Source of the DNA: Jiulongibacter sp966250325
GTDB lineage: Bacteria > Bacteroidota > Bacteroidia > Cytophagales > Spirosomataceae
Reading direction: 5' to 3'
DNA: 64,000 nt
Assembly: GCA_966250325.1 (NCBI GenBank)
Contig: CBINGY010000010.1
Span: forward strand, 31,486-95,485
This document shows, in pieces, positions 16,540 to 25,154 of the stretch. Within the stretch, counting starts at the first letter, position 1. Each line of letters starts with the position of its first letter. A program made the translations under genes and the position numbers. Below the pieces are notes generated by a model. The model did not search any database. It saw only the letters and a program-made list of their open reading frames with translations, and was not told where the DNA came from.

Positions 16540-17349
16540 ATGGAGAAACTTTTAGAATATAATCCTGTGATCCTTGCTTTGGCAGGAACACTATTTACCT
16601 GGTTTATGACTGCTCTTGGAGCCGGGCTTGTTTTCTTTTTCAAAAAAATAGATCAGCGGGTCCTTAATCTTATGCTGGGCTTCGCTGCAGGAGTTATGAT
16701 AGCTGCCAGTTTTTGGTCTCTACTCGCCCCGGCTATTGAAATGGCAGAGGAAGGCGGAGGCAAAGGCTGGGTTCCGGCACTGGTAGGGTTTCTTACCGGC
16801 GGGCTTTTCCTTTTTATCGTAGATCGCTATCTGCCACATTTGCACCTGGATCGGAAAATGGAACATGCGGAAGGAATTAAAACCAGCTGGCATCGTAGCA
16901 TTCTGCTGGTAATGGCCATAACACTGCATAATATCCCGGAGGGTCTTGCGGTAGGCGTGGCATTCGGGGCCCTGGCCAATGATCCCAGTCTGGGTGTGTT
17001 AACAGGAGCAGTAGCACTGGCCATTGGGATTGGTTTGCAGAACTTTCCCGAAGGTGCGGCGGTTTCTGTCCCGCTTCGCAGAGAGGGTTTCTCTCGTTTG
17101 AAGGCCTTTAATTATGGACAAATGAGCGGTGTGGTAGAACCAATAGCGGGAGTATTGGGGGCCTTATTGGTTTTGTACATTACACCGTTATTACCCTACG
17201 CACTTTCCTTTGCTGCGGGTGCTATGATTTTTGTGGTGGTGGAAGAGCTCATTCCTGAGTCACAAAACGGACATGAAACAGATCTTTCCACCATTGGAGC
17301 CATGTTAGGTTTCGCCCTTATGATGTTTCTGGATGTATCACTGGGCTAG
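16540..17349 (+). CDS. ZIP family divalent metal transporter (GufA-like)
   Basis: A 269-residue polytopic membrane protein with about eight hydrophobic helices. Helices IV and V contain the metal-binding HNIPEGLAVGVAFG and NFPEGAAVSVPLRREG motifs that define ZIP transporters; a further VVEELIPES lies in a late helix. ZIP proteins bring Zn2+, Fe2+ or Mn2+ into the cytoplasm. A His-containing loop (LPHLHLDRKMEHAEG) precedes helix IV. The palindrome just upstream of the start suggests metal control. The end overlaps the convergent rimK gene by 4 nt. Confidence 0.92.
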   Translation: MEKLLEYNPVILALAGTLFTWFMTALGAGLVFFFKKIDQRVLNLMLGFAAGVMIAASFWSLLAPAIEMAEEGGGKGWVPALVGFLTGGLFLFIVDRYLPHLHLDRKMEHAEGIKTSWHRSILLVMAITLHNIPEGLAVGVAFGALANDPSLGVLTGAVALAIGIGLQNFPEGAAVSVPLRREGFSRLKAFNYGQMSGVVEPIAGVLGALLVLYITPLLPYALSFAAGAMIFVVVEELIPESQNGHETDLSTIGAMLGFALMMFLDVSLG

Positions 17350-18221
17350 TCGGCGTGCCGTTCAATGTAACGGATAATGGATTTGGCAATATCCTTTCCG
17401 GTAGCTTTCTCGATTCCCTCCAGTCCCGGCGAAGAGTTTACTTCCATAATTTTAGGTCCGGCATTTGAGCGTAACATATCTACACCTGCAACAGCCAGAC
17501 CCAATACCTTTGCTGCCTTCAAAGCGGCGTTTTCCTCGTCTTCTGATAATTCAATGACTTCAGCGGTGCCTCCTCTGTGCAGATTTGACCTGAACTCCCC
17601 TTCTTTTCCCTGCCGTTTCATGGCCCCAATTACCACACCATCTACTACAAAAGCCCGGATATCCGAGCCGTTTGCTTCGCGGATATATTCCTGAACCACC
17701 ACCCGGGCCTGTAAACCCTGAAAGGCATCCAGCACAGATACGGCTGCACTTTTCGTCTCGGCCAAAACTACTCCAACCCCTTGCGTGCCTTCAAGTAATT
17801 TAATGATACATGGTGCTCCGCCCACTTTTTCAATGAGGGCTTCATTGTTTTTTGAATAATTCGTGAAGACTGTTTTGGGCAAACCCAGACCCGCCCGGGA
17901 AAGCATCTGCAGACTCCGAAGCTTATCGCGGGAACGAACCAGAGCCTGTGACTCTACGGTGGTGAACACCTTCATCATTTCAAACTGCCGTACCACAGCA
18001 GTTCCATAAAATGTCACAGAAGCCCCAATGCGTGGAATAATGGCATCTACCCCCTCTAGCACATTTCCATTATAGAAAATCTGAGGTTTCTTTTTTTCAA
18101 TAACCAGATCACATTTGAGGGGGTTTATTATCACCATCTCATGCCCGCGTTTTTCTCCTGCCTCCTTCAGTCTGCTGGTAGAATAGAGATGGGCGTCTCT
18201 TGAAAGAATAGCTATTTTCAT
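17346..18221 (-). CDS. rimK: RimK-type ATP-grasp ligase (ribosomal protein S6 glutamate ligase family)
   Basis: A 291-residue ATP-grasp enzyme. The start at 18221 (MKIAILSRDAHLYSTSRL) is standard for RimK; an ORF start 32 codons upstream is not. ATP-grasp landmarks are CIIKLLEGTQGVGV, VVQEYIREANGSDIRAFVVDG, and the metal-binding EVNSSPGLEGIE near the C-terminus. In E. coli, RimK adds glutamate residues to the C-terminus of ribosomal protein S6. It follows the rimB-like protease gene by 76 nt, recalling the rimABK arrangement described in Pseudomonas. Confidence 0.9.
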   Translation of the reverse strand: MKIAILSRDAHLYSTSRLKEAGEKRGHEMVIINPLKCDLVIEKKKPQIFYNGNVLEGVDAIIPRIGASVTFYGTAVVRQFEMMKVFTTVESQALVRSRDKLRSLQMLSRAGLGLPKTVFTNYSKNNEALIEKVGGAPCIIKLLEGTQGVGVVLAETKSAAVSVLDAFQGLQARVVVQEYIREANGSDIRAFVVDGVVIGAMKRQGKEGEFRSNLHRGGTAEVIELSEDEENAALKAAKVLGLAVAGVDMLRSNAGPKIMEVNSSPGLEGIEKATGKDIAKSIIRYIERHAD

Positions 18222-18297
18222 TTGTTGATTTCTTTGTGATTTTCTCTGAGCTTGTGTAGATGGAAAAAGTGTTCCTTGCAATAGATTCACAGGAGCA

Positions 18298-18723
18298 TTA
18301 CCTGGATCTAAGCACATTCTTTTGTGAAACGTCTACCAGAAAACGTCGATTTAAAAATTGTCTGCCTAGCAGAAGGGGGTATTTCATATCAGCTCTGTTT
18401 GTCAATGTCAGCTCAATATCATACAGTTCTTTTCCAAGCTTTATTTTTGTTTTCACCGAAAACCTTTCTTCAGTTAGCCCGTTTGAACTTTTCACGGTTC
18501 GTTTTTTAAAGGCGGCAAAAATCACCTTTTTTACGGAATCTTCATTGCCTGTTTCGTTAAGAAATTTACAAATTAATCGTCCATCCTCGGGCACAGCACT
18601 CAGGCAATGCATACTGGATGTAAACGCCCCGGTATCTGTTTTGGCAGCTATCTTTTTCAGGCCCAGTTCTGGCAACTGTGCCCGTTCGTGTCTTCCGATT
18701 ATTTTCAAAACTGCCTCAGTCAT
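18298..18723 (-). CDS. rimB: RimB-like retropepsin-fold protease (annotated as ATP-dependent zinc protease family)
   Basis: A 141-residue protein with the aspartyl-protease-like motif AAKTDTGAFTSSMH near residue 26 and the late RADMKYPLLLGRQFL, the two halves that define the RimK-associated retropepsin-like family. In Pseudomonas the homologous RimB trims the glutamate tail that RimK adds to S6. Here it lies directly upstream of rimK on the same strand, so the ligase and its presumed antagonist are probably coexpressed. Function is inferred from family and neighbour. Confidence 0.82.
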   Translation of the reverse strand: MTEAVLKIIGRHERAQLPELGLKKIAAKTDTGAFTSSMHCLSAVPEDGRLICKFLNETGNEDSVKKVIFAAFKKRTVKSSNGLTEERFSVKTKIKLGKELYDIELTLTNRADMKYPLLLGRQFLNRRFLVDVSQKNVLRSR

Positions 18724-18826
18724 GACTACCCCAGGAAGTATATAGGACGTGAAAGAATGAATGTTTGAAGACGTTTGACCCGTAGGTGATTTCCTTGTAT
18801 TTTCGTAAAATCATAAACTCAACCCA

Positions 18827-19918
18827 ATGAACCAGAATCGTCGAAACTTTGTAAAAAATTCTGCCATCTTAGCCTCTGCTGCTGCATTTTCTCCCCATGT
18901 GTTGCTTTCGGCTACACGACCAGCCAAAGAAAAACTTGGTGTGGCATTGGTGGGTCTGGGCTATTACAGCACCGATCTGCTGGCTCCGGCCTTACTCAAA
19001 ACCCAACATTGCGAACTGAAGGGAATTGTAACCGGCACTCCGTCCAAAATTCCTACCTGGCAGCAAAAATATGGTATAGCCGATAAAAATGTTTACAGTT
19101 ATGATAACATCGGTGAAATTGCTAATAATCCTGACATTGATATTATCTACGTGGTGCTGCCCCCCAGCATGCACCGCGAATACGTGGTAAAAGGAGCCCA
19201 TACCGGCAAGCAAATCTGGTGTGAAAAACCCATGGCTCCTTCTGTGGCAGACTGCCAGGCGATGATTGATGCCTGCAATAAAAATAAAGTGGGACTCTCT
19301 ATCGGATACAGATGCCAGCATGATCCGAATATTCAGGCATATATGAAAGTGGCCAAAGAGCAGAAGTTTGGCAAAGTAAAAATGGTTAACTCTGCTGCGG
19401 GTTATTTTGAAGGTCGTACCAATCACTGGAAACAGATCAAAGCAATGGGTGGAGGTGTAATGGGGGATATGGGCGTATATGCTATACAGGGAGCCCGCCT
19501 GGCTACCGGCGAAGAACCCATCTCTGTAAAGGCTCATCTTTCTACTACACGTCCCGATATCTACCACGAAGTGGAAGAAACCGCTACCTATGTGCTGGAG
19601 TTTCCCAGCGGTGCCATGGCCACCTGTCAGTCCAGTTTTGGTGTGAACATGAATCACCTGCAGGTCAATTACGAAAAAGGCTGGCTGAAAATGGAGCCCC
19701 AAACAGGCTACGGCGGAAACCGTGGTAGTATGTCTGATGGTACTCAGATTTATACACCGGTAGATCGCCAGCAGCCCCTTCAAATGGATGACGACGCTCT
19801 TGCGATTATCAACAAGAAACCCTATATGTGCCCGGGAGAAGAGGGACTCAAGGATATTCGCGTGGTGGAAGCAGTGCTTAAATCTGGAGCTAATGGTGGG
19901 TGTGAGGTGAAACTGTAG
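18827..19918 (+). CDS. Gfo/Idh/MocA family oxidoreductase with Tat signal
   Basis: A 363-residue NAD(P)-dependent oxidoreductase. The N-terminus NQNRRNFVKNSAILASAA is a twin-arginine export signal, and the Rossmann motif GVALVGLGYYS follows near residue 38. The catalytic-site lysine lies in WCEKPMAP, and GYRCQHDPN and GGGVMGDMGVYAIQGAR are typical of periplasmic glucose-fructose oxidoreductase relatives. It probably works on a sugar or sugar derivative in the periplasm with a tightly bound cofactor. It is divergent from rimB, with 103 nt between them. Confidence 0.9.
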   Translation: MNQNRRNFVKNSAILASAAAFSPHVLLSATRPAKEKLGVALVGLGYYSTDLLAPALLKTQHCELKGIVTGTPSKIPTWQQKYGIADKNVYSYDNIGEIANNPDIDIIYVVLPPSMHREYVVKGAHTGKQIWCEKPMAPSVADCQAMIDACNKNKVGLSIGYRCQHDPNIQAYMKVAKEQKFGKVKMVNSAAGYFEGRTNHWKQIKAMGGGVMGDMGVYAIQGARLATGEEPISVKAHLSTTRPDIYHEVEETATYVLEFPSGAMATCQSSFGVNMNHLQVNYEKGWLKMEPQTGYGGNRGSMSDGTQIYTPVDRQQPLQMDDDALAIINKKPYMCPGEEGLKDIRVVEAVLKSGANGGCEVKL

Positions 19919-20025
19919 CTTCGGCAAGCTCAGCTTCCGTTTCGGGGGGGTGGCAACCGTTTATCAAATTTTAATTTATCTGTTCTCTGGCAATAGGTAA
20001 CTTAGTCTCAAACTTTTGAAAAGCT

Positions 20026-20223
20026 ATGTTACTTATTGCTGTTTTGGTACCCTGGTTGTCTTTTTTCCTTAGAGGTAGAATCCTGAGTGGTATTCTTTGT
20101 CTGCTTCTTCAAATCACCATTATTGGCTGGCTACCTGCCGCACTTTGGGCGGTGGCTTCCCGGGTAGATGGTAAAAATGCTACCCGAATGAGACGCATGG
20201 AGCGTCGGATGTCAAGGGGTTGA
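20026..20223 (+). CDS. YqaE/Pmp3-like small membrane protein
   Basis: A 65-residue protein with two hydrophobic segments (about 3-16 and 22-45) joined by a short FFLRGRILSG turn, and a basic C-terminal tail rich in Arg. The pattern resembles the YqaE/Pmp3 family of small membrane proteins, which are linked to membrane potential and stress in yeast and plants. The Arg-rich tail is longer than in the minimal family. It stands alone between the oxidoreductase and a convergent gene. Confidence 0.7.
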   Translation: MLLIAVLVPWLSFFLRGRILSGILCLLLQITIIGWLPAALWAVASRVDGKNATRMRRMERRMSRG

Positions 20224-20445
20224 CGATATTGGATTATTGATTTAGTATTAGTGTTCTGCAAAGTCTCTGACTTCGCCGTGGTGAATTGCGGTCTCCAGAC
20301 CTTAAGTAAGAATTACTAAAAGTTTGCTAACTCGAACTAAAGGTTCAGGCCACCTTGAGACGCTGCATCGAAATCGGAGACTTCGAAGAACTGAAGTGTA
20401 TTGATCAAAAAACCGAATCAATTAATGGTTCTTTATTTAGATGAA

Positions 20446-21483
20446 CTATTCCACCTGTTCATCGGTAAATATGCCGTAAACGTAATTCAGGTATAGTAAC
20501 TTTTCTTTGCTCTTGATTCGTTGCTTCTTAATCCCATCTACCAAAGTCGAAGTAAGGATTGTAGTTGCCAGACTTCCCTCGAATATGAAAATCTGTGGCT
20601 GATATGAATGAAGTTGTGAATTATTATATATCAGACGGTTACGATATTTTGTCAGCAAAATGAAATTATTCTCAAAAACGCGATAATACACTCTGTGGTT
20701 GACAACGTATCCCCAGATTTTGCCACTGAGCGATAGCCCGTCTTTCAAAATGATTTTCCCATCAGACCAATTGCCTACCTGAATATAGCTGCCGGAAAAT
20801 TCTTCGAGATATTGAAGAATTCGTTTATTATAAGTGTTGGTTTCGGGATTAAAATAGAGATCGTTAAAAAACCTGTAAACCCCATCCTGAAACTCATTTG
20901 AAATAGTTACAGGTTCATTGGCCCTTTCCTTGTAGTGTTCAAATTGCTCTGCAGACATTGTATATCCTGTAAATAAAGCTTGCTGGAAATCATCCTTTCT
21001 GATATTTTCAAGTGCCTTCTTCATTATTTTCACTGGTAAATCCCCAATAGACTTAGACTTCTCTTCTCCAATAAATTCATCTATCTTAAGAAATTGATTC
21101 TCCAGCTGAACAAAGAAATCCATTACTACGTTGATCTCTGGCTGCTTTCCCTCATATTGATAAATTTCCATTCTTCTTAAAACCACAATTAATCCATTTC
21201 CTATAGGAGTAGGAATGCTTTTTGATTGAGATGAGAATTTTTTCAGAAAGTAATTTCTAATATCTCCCTTATAATAAATATCACTGAAACCATTCGGAGT
21301 TCGAATTGTACCTATATGCTCTTTCAAAGCAACCGATCTCAAATCCAAAAGATCGATAACATTAAAACTGACAAATTCAGATGATAAATCTTCAGAGTTA
21401 TCATCTAATTGAATATATGTTTGGCTCGAAAGTGTTGTCTGAATGAGTAGAGTAAGTAGTATTATGGTAAATGGTGTTTTCAT
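20446..21483 (-). CDS. Secreted hypothetical protein
   Basis: A 345-residue protein with a signal peptide (MKTPFTIILLTLLIQTTLSS). The mature chain is rich in aromatic and charged residues and has no cysteines. Several beta-strand-like stretches occur (NGLIVVLRRMEIYQYEG, VYYRVFENNFILLTKYR). I do not recognise a domain. The start at 21483 is chosen for the signal peptide; an extended ORF reaching 21540 would overlap mazG. Its promoter is not evident, and it may be read through from mazG, which ends 25 nt upstream. Confidence 0.7.
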   Translation of the reverse strand: MKTPFTIILLTLLIQTTLSSQTYIQLDDNSEDLSSEFVSFNVIDLLDLRSVALKEHIGTIRTPNGFSDIYYKGDIRNYFLKKFSSQSKSIPTPIGNGLIVVLRRMEIYQYEGKQPEINVVMDFFVQLENQFLKIDEFIGEEKSKSIGDLPVKIMKKALENIRKDDFQQALFTGYTMSAEQFEHYKERANEPVTISNEFQDGVYRFFNDLYFNPETNTYNKRILQYLEEFSGSYIQVGNWSDGKIILKDGLSLSGKIWGYVVNHRVYYRVFENNFILLTKYRNRLIYNNSQLHSYQPQIFIFEGSLATTILTSTLVDGIKKQRIKSKEKLLYLNYVYGIFTDEQVE

Positions 21484-21508
21484 TTTTTTTGAAAGATCAA
21501 AAGGTTCC

Positions 21509-22330
21509 TCACATCCGCTTCGCTTCCTCCCAGAAAACATCCATTTCAGCCAGAGTCATGTCTGCCAGGTTTTTATTCAGGTCTTTGGCCTTTGATTCCA
21601 GGTATTGAAAGCGTTTGATGAATTTTTTGTTGGTTCGTTCCAGTGCCGTTTCCGGGTTAATGTCAATGAAGCGGGCGTAATTGACCAGTGAGAAAAGTAA
21701 ATCCCCAAACTCGGCCTCAGCTTTTTCAGCATCTATGGTTTCTGATGTTTCGGCATTGAAATGCTCTTTGAATTCCTGCATTTCTTCCTCCACTTTACCC
21801 CAAACCTGCTGTTTCTCTTCCCAGTCGAAACCCACCCCCCGGGCCTTCTCCTGAATACGCATCGCCTTCACCAATGCAGGTAAGCTATTGGGAACGCCTC
21901 CCAAAACACTCTTGTTTCCTTTTTCCTTCAGCTTCAGTTTCTCCCAGTTCTCTTTCACATCCTGTTCATTTTTTACGCTGGTATCACCATAGATATGCGG
22001 GTGGCGGGCTATCAGCTTTTCTGAAATGCGATGAAGAACCTCAGAGATATCGAAGTCTCCGGTTTCAGAACCAATTTTGGCGTAAAAAACCAGGTGCAGC
22101 ATGATGTCACCCAGCTCTTTCTTTACTTCCTGCAGGTTTCCTTCCAGAATAGCATCAGAAAGCTCATACGTTTCTTCTATAGTGAGATGCCGCAGACTTT
22201 CCATGGTCTGTTTCCTGTCCCAGGGGCATTTTTCCCGCAGATCGTCCATGATGGTGAGCAGGCGGTCGAAGGCCATGAGCTGTTGCATGCGTTGGGGTGA
22301 GAAAAGTGGGGATACAGACGGTACAGACAT
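21509..22330 (-). CDS. mazG: Nucleoside triphosphate pyrophosphohydrolase MazG
   Basis: A 273-residue two-domain all-alpha NTP pyrophosphatase that converts NTPs to NMPs and limits aberrant nucleotides and ppGpp levels. The first domain has KCPWDRKQTMESLRHLTIEETYEL and KKELGDIMLHLVFYA; the second has EAEFGDLLFSLVNYAR. Each includes the EExxE-12-28-ExxD magnesium-binding pattern. The only ATG near the fold start is at 22330; the ORF can be extended six codons by a TTG. Confidence 0.93.
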   Translation of the reverse strand: MSVPSVSPLFSPQRMQQLMAFDRLLTIMDDLREKCPWDRKQTMESLRHLTIEETYELSDAILEGNLQEVKKELGDIMLHLVFYAKIGSETGDFDISEVLHRISEKLIARHPHIYGDTSVKNEQDVKENWEKLKLKEKGNKSVLGGVPNSLPALVKAMRIQEKARGVGFDWEEKQQVWGKVEEEMQEFKEHFNAETSETIDAEKAEAEFGDLLFSLVNYARFIDINPETALERTNKKFIKRFQYLESKAKDLNKNLADMTLAEMDVFWEEAKRM

Positions 22331-22354
22331 ATCATAATCTTTTTTCAAAACTAA

Positions 22355-22389
22355 TCAAAAATAAAAGGCTACCCGCAGAGGCAGCCTTT
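22355..22389 (-). terminator. Intrinsic terminator after the redoxin gene
   Basis: AAAGGCT (22364-22370) and AGCCTTT (22383-22389), with inner CC/GG pairing, form a stem. On the minus strand it is followed by TTTTATTTTT. It lies between the redoxin stop and the mazG start. Confidence 0.75.
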
Positions 22390-22411
22390 CCGAATATGCT
22401 ACAGAAACCAT

Positions 22412-23089
22412 TTATTCTCTCCATTTGATGGAGCAGCCAATGGCTTTGGTGTTTGTGGTAACTACCGGCTTATTGGCAAGGAGATTATCCAGAGCGTCTT
22501 CTACATATTTTTTGGTGACCGATGAAGGATCCTGTGCATTGTCATCAATGGCACCGGCATACTTGACGATGTTTTTACCATCTTCTTTACGAATTACAAA
22601 GACATGGGGTGTACGCACCGCTCCGAACTTCCGGCCTACTCCCTGATCATCTACCAGATACGGAAAGTTGAATCCCTTCTCGGTTGCCCGGACTTTCATA
22701 TTTTCGAAGGAATCTGCTTCATAGGCGGCGGGGTCATTGGGGTTCAAGGCGATTACCGGATATCCCTGAGTGGCGTATCGTGTATTTAAAGAAATGATTC
22801 GGTCTTCATAAGCTTTGGAAAACGGACAATGATTACTCGTAAATACAATGACAAATCCCCTGGCCTCCGGATAAGAAGCCATTGAAACCATTTTACCGTC
22901 AATATTTTTCAAAGAAAACGCAGGGGCTTCATCACCAACATCAGCCGGTTTTTGGACTGCTTCTGTAGCCATTTCAGGCGTGTTTTTGGCAGGTAATTCA
23001 TCGGCGGCATTCACTTTCTTGAGAAAATAAGTCCAGGTAAGTGCCAGACAAAATGCGGCTATACTTAATACGCTGATTTTCTTTTTCAT
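22412..23089 (-). CDS. Membrane-anchored redoxin (AhpC/TSA-type thioredoxin fold)
   Basis: A 225-residue protein with an N-terminal signal-anchor (about 6-23), a linker, and a peroxiredoxin-like thioredoxin fold from about 50. The active-site stretch SNHCPFSKAYEDRI carries a single conserved Cys, as in Bacteroidota redoxin-domain proteins; a second Cys occurs at the extreme C-terminus in IGCSIKWRE. VRTPHVFVI supplies the cis-proline. It likely acts as a periplasmic thiol reductase or peroxidase. A separate TlpA-like gene lies upstream on the same strand, 24 nt away, suggesting an operon. Confidence 0.85.
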   Translation of the reverse strand: MKKKISVLSIAAFCLALTWTYFLKKVNAADELPAKNTPEMATEAVQKPADVGDEAPAFSLKNIDGKMVSMASYPEARGFVIVFTSNHCPFSKAYEDRIISLNTRYATQGYPVIALNPNDPAAYEADSFENMKVRATEKGFNFPYLVDDQGVGRKFGAVRTPHVFVIRKEDGKNIVKYAGAIDDNAQDPSSVTKKYVEDALDNLLANKPVVTTNTKAIGCSIKWRE

Positions 23090-23113
23090 CGTTTGCGATC
23101 GTTTAACACAAAA

Positions 23114-23578
23114 TTACTTTTTGAGAGCGTTTTCTAAATGTTTCGATTCAATTTTTCCCTCTATAAACGTCTTGTTCTGATCAATTAGCATAAGCGTGGC
23201 CGGTAAAGCCCCGCTCCAGGATGGATCAACTTTGTCGATCCAGCTGTTATAGTCAGGTTCATTCAGTAAGAAAAACCTGGCCGTGATGCTTTTTGACTCT
23301 ATGAATTCGTTCACCTTTTGGGCATCCTTTGGAAAATCGAGGCTCACCAGAATTACTTCTACATTACTTTGACGCAGTTTTTCATTAAAAGTTTCGAACA
23401 GAGTTAATTCTTCCAGACAAGGTTTACACCAGGTGGCCCAGAAATGAATAATCCGCTGCGGTGGAGTCTCGGTTACTTTTTGAAGCTCGCCAAAACCAAT
23501 GATCTCCACTTCCTGTGCCATCAGATGGGAAGAAAGTAGAAAGACAGTCAAAGTAAGAAGAAAAGAAACTTGGTTCAT
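23114..23578 (-). CDS. TlpA-like periplasmic thiol-disulfide oxidoreductase
   Basis: A 154-residue protein with a signal peptide ending at LMAQ and a thioredoxin fold. The motif HFWATWCKPCLEEL provides the redox-active CxxC, and GALPATLMLID has the cis-proline. TlpA-type proteins keep periplasmic cysteines reduced or feed electrons to partner enzymes. It precedes the redoxin gene by 24 nt on the same strand, so the two probably act in one pathway. Confidence 0.9.
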   Translation of the reverse strand: MNQVSFLLTLTVFLLSSHLMAQEVEIIGFGELQKVTETPPQRIIHFWATWCKPCLEELTLFETFNEKLRQSNVEVILVSLDFPKDAQKVNEFIESKSITARFFLLNEPDYNSWIDKVDPSWSGALPATLMLIDQNKTFIEGKIESKHLENALKK

Positions 23579-23640
23579 TCTTTGAATTAAAGCGGAATTC
23601 GTTTCAAAATTGTCTTTTCATTCAGAATTTCTGCAGGAAG

Positions 23641-25131
23641 ATGCGAGCCTTACTATGTACTTCTTTTGAATCAGGGAATAGTCTAGCCTTTGAGGAACTG
23701 GAGCTTCCTGCTCCGGCAGCAGGGCAGATTTTGGTGCAGGTGAAAGCCTGCGGGATAAATTTCCCCGACCTTCTTCTTCTACAGAATAAATATCAGTTTA
23801 AGCCGCCACTTCCTTTTTCACCGGGCGGGGAGGTAGCTGGAATAATTAAGGCAATCGGTGACGGCGTGAAAAGATTTCAAGTAGGGGATCGCGTAGTATC
23901 CTTGTGTAAATGGGGTGGACTAGCCGAAGAAGTTCTGGTAGATGTCGAAAGCTGCTTCTACCTGCCCGATACGCTCGATTTTATTGCTGGAGCTTCGTTT
24001 TTTTACAATTATGCTACTTCCTACCATGCATTGAAAAACCGGGCGATGCTCAGAAACGGAGAATGGATCCTGGTATTAGGTGCCGGAAGCGGAGTAGGAC
24101 TGGCAGCAGTAGCACTTGGGAAATGGATGGGGGCAAAAGTAATTGCTGCGGCGTCATCGGAAGAAAAGCTGGCCCTGGCCAGTGCTGCCGGTGCATTTGA
24201 ATGTATCAATTATGCCTCGGAGGACCTACGTGATAGAATTCACGCCATCACCAATCAGAAGGGTGTTCAGGTGGTTTTTGATCCGGTAGGGGGTAAGTTT
24301 ACGGAACCCGCTCTTCGGGAGATGGCCTGGGGAGGCAGGTATCTGATGGTTGGCTTTGCCACGGGCCAGGTACCTCAGATTTCACTTAATTTACCCTTAC
24401 TTAAGGGATGCTCGGTAATCGGGGTATTCCTGAGCCGTTTTTCCAAAGAAAATCCTCAACTATTCAAAAGCAATCTGTCCGAGCTTCAGCAGTTAATTAC
24501 AGATCATCAGATTGGGCTGCCACCAGTAAGGGTGTATCCCTTTGAAAGAGCCAAAGAGGCACTCGATGATTTAAGTCAAAGAAAAGTTGCAGGTAAAGCC
24601 GTTGTACTTACCGGTAGCCTGTTTGAGGCTAGTCAAAAGAGTCAATCATCAGATATTTCCAAAGAGGAATTGCAGCCGTTGATTTTTAGTAATAAGGAGC
24701 AGGTTTTTGAAGCGATTGGCACCGAACTAGGCGTTTCTGAGTGGTTTCGGGTTTCGCAGAGTGTCATAGATGATTTTGCTCATAGCACCCTTGACAAGCA
24801 ATGGATTCACACGGATACGCTAAAGGCAGCTAGAACGGTATTCGGGAGCACTATTGCTCATGGATACCTTACTCTTTCTCTTTTACCCAAACTTCTGGAA
24901 TCCGTGTATACCTGCTCCTTTTCAGCAATGGGAATCAATTACGGGGCAGAGAAAATCCGGTTCCTGAATCCGGTCAAAGCAGGTAGTCGCATTCGGGTAA
25001 GGGCTTTTCTGAAATACGCTTCAGAGTTGACAGGCGGAGGTATCAAAATGATTCTCGCCTGCACCATTGAAATAGAAGGAGAAGAAAAACCGGCTTGTTA
25101 CGCTGAAATAATTTCTGTTTTGTACGGCTGA
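23641..25131 (+). CDS. Fusion of an MDR quinone-oxidoreductase-type domain with a MaoC-like hydratase domain
   Basis: A 496-residue fusion. Residues 1-325 are a medium-chain dehydrogenase/reductase of the zinc-free quinone oxidoreductase type (ACGINFPDLLLLQNKYQ, FSPGGEVAGII, nucleotide motif VLGAGSGVGLAAVALG). Residues 357-496 are a hot-dog MaoC-like hydratase with the catalytic Asp and His in TLDKQWIHTD and the FGSTIAHGYLTLSLLP block. A Ser/Gln-rich linker joins them. No frameshift is needed; the frame is open throughout. The pairing suggests successive steps on an acyl-CoA or enoyl substrate, for example hydration plus reduction. Both activities are inferred from the folds. Confidence 0.9.
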   Translation: MRALLCTSFESGNSLAFEELELPAPAAGQILVQVKACGINFPDLLLLQNKYQFKPPLPFSPGGEVAGIIKAIGDGVKRFQVGDRVVSLCKWGGLAEEVLVDVESCFYLPDTLDFIAGASFFYNYATSYHALKNRAMLRNGEWILVLGAGSGVGLAAVALGKWMGAKVIAAASSEEKLALASAAGAFECINYASEDLRDRIHAITNQKGVQVVFDPVGGKFTEPALREMAWGGRYLMVGFATGQVPQISLNLPLLKGCSVIGVFLSRFSKENPQLFKSNLSELQQLITDHQIGLPPVRVYPFERAKEALDDLSQRKVAGKAVVLTGSLFEASQKSQSSDISKEELQPLIFSNKEQVFEAIGTELGVSEWFRVSQSVIDDFAHSTLDKQWIHTDTLKAARTVFGSTIAHGYLTLSLLPKLLESVYTCSFSAMGINYGAEKIRFLNPVKAGSRIRVRAFLKYASELTGGGIKMILACTIEIEGEEKPACYAEIISVLYG

Positions 25132-25150
25132 GCTTATCCTTCTACTTTTG
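25120..25150 (+). promoter_or_regulatory. Promoter of comB, nearly leaderless
   Basis: TTG (25120-25122) and TACTTTTG (25143-25150) are 20 nt apart, the ideal Bacteroidota arrangement. The -7 box ends 4 nt before the comB ATG, so the transcript would begin at or within a few bases of the start codon. It overlaps the end of the fusion gene. Confidence 0.75.
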
Positions 25151-25154
25151 CGGC

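Noticed and set aside
18992..19927. 311-codon open frame antisense to the Gfo/Idh oxidoreductase
   Set aside because: It mirrors a clear gene with intact motifs on the other strand; its peptide is rich in His, Phe and Ile without any recognisable domain.
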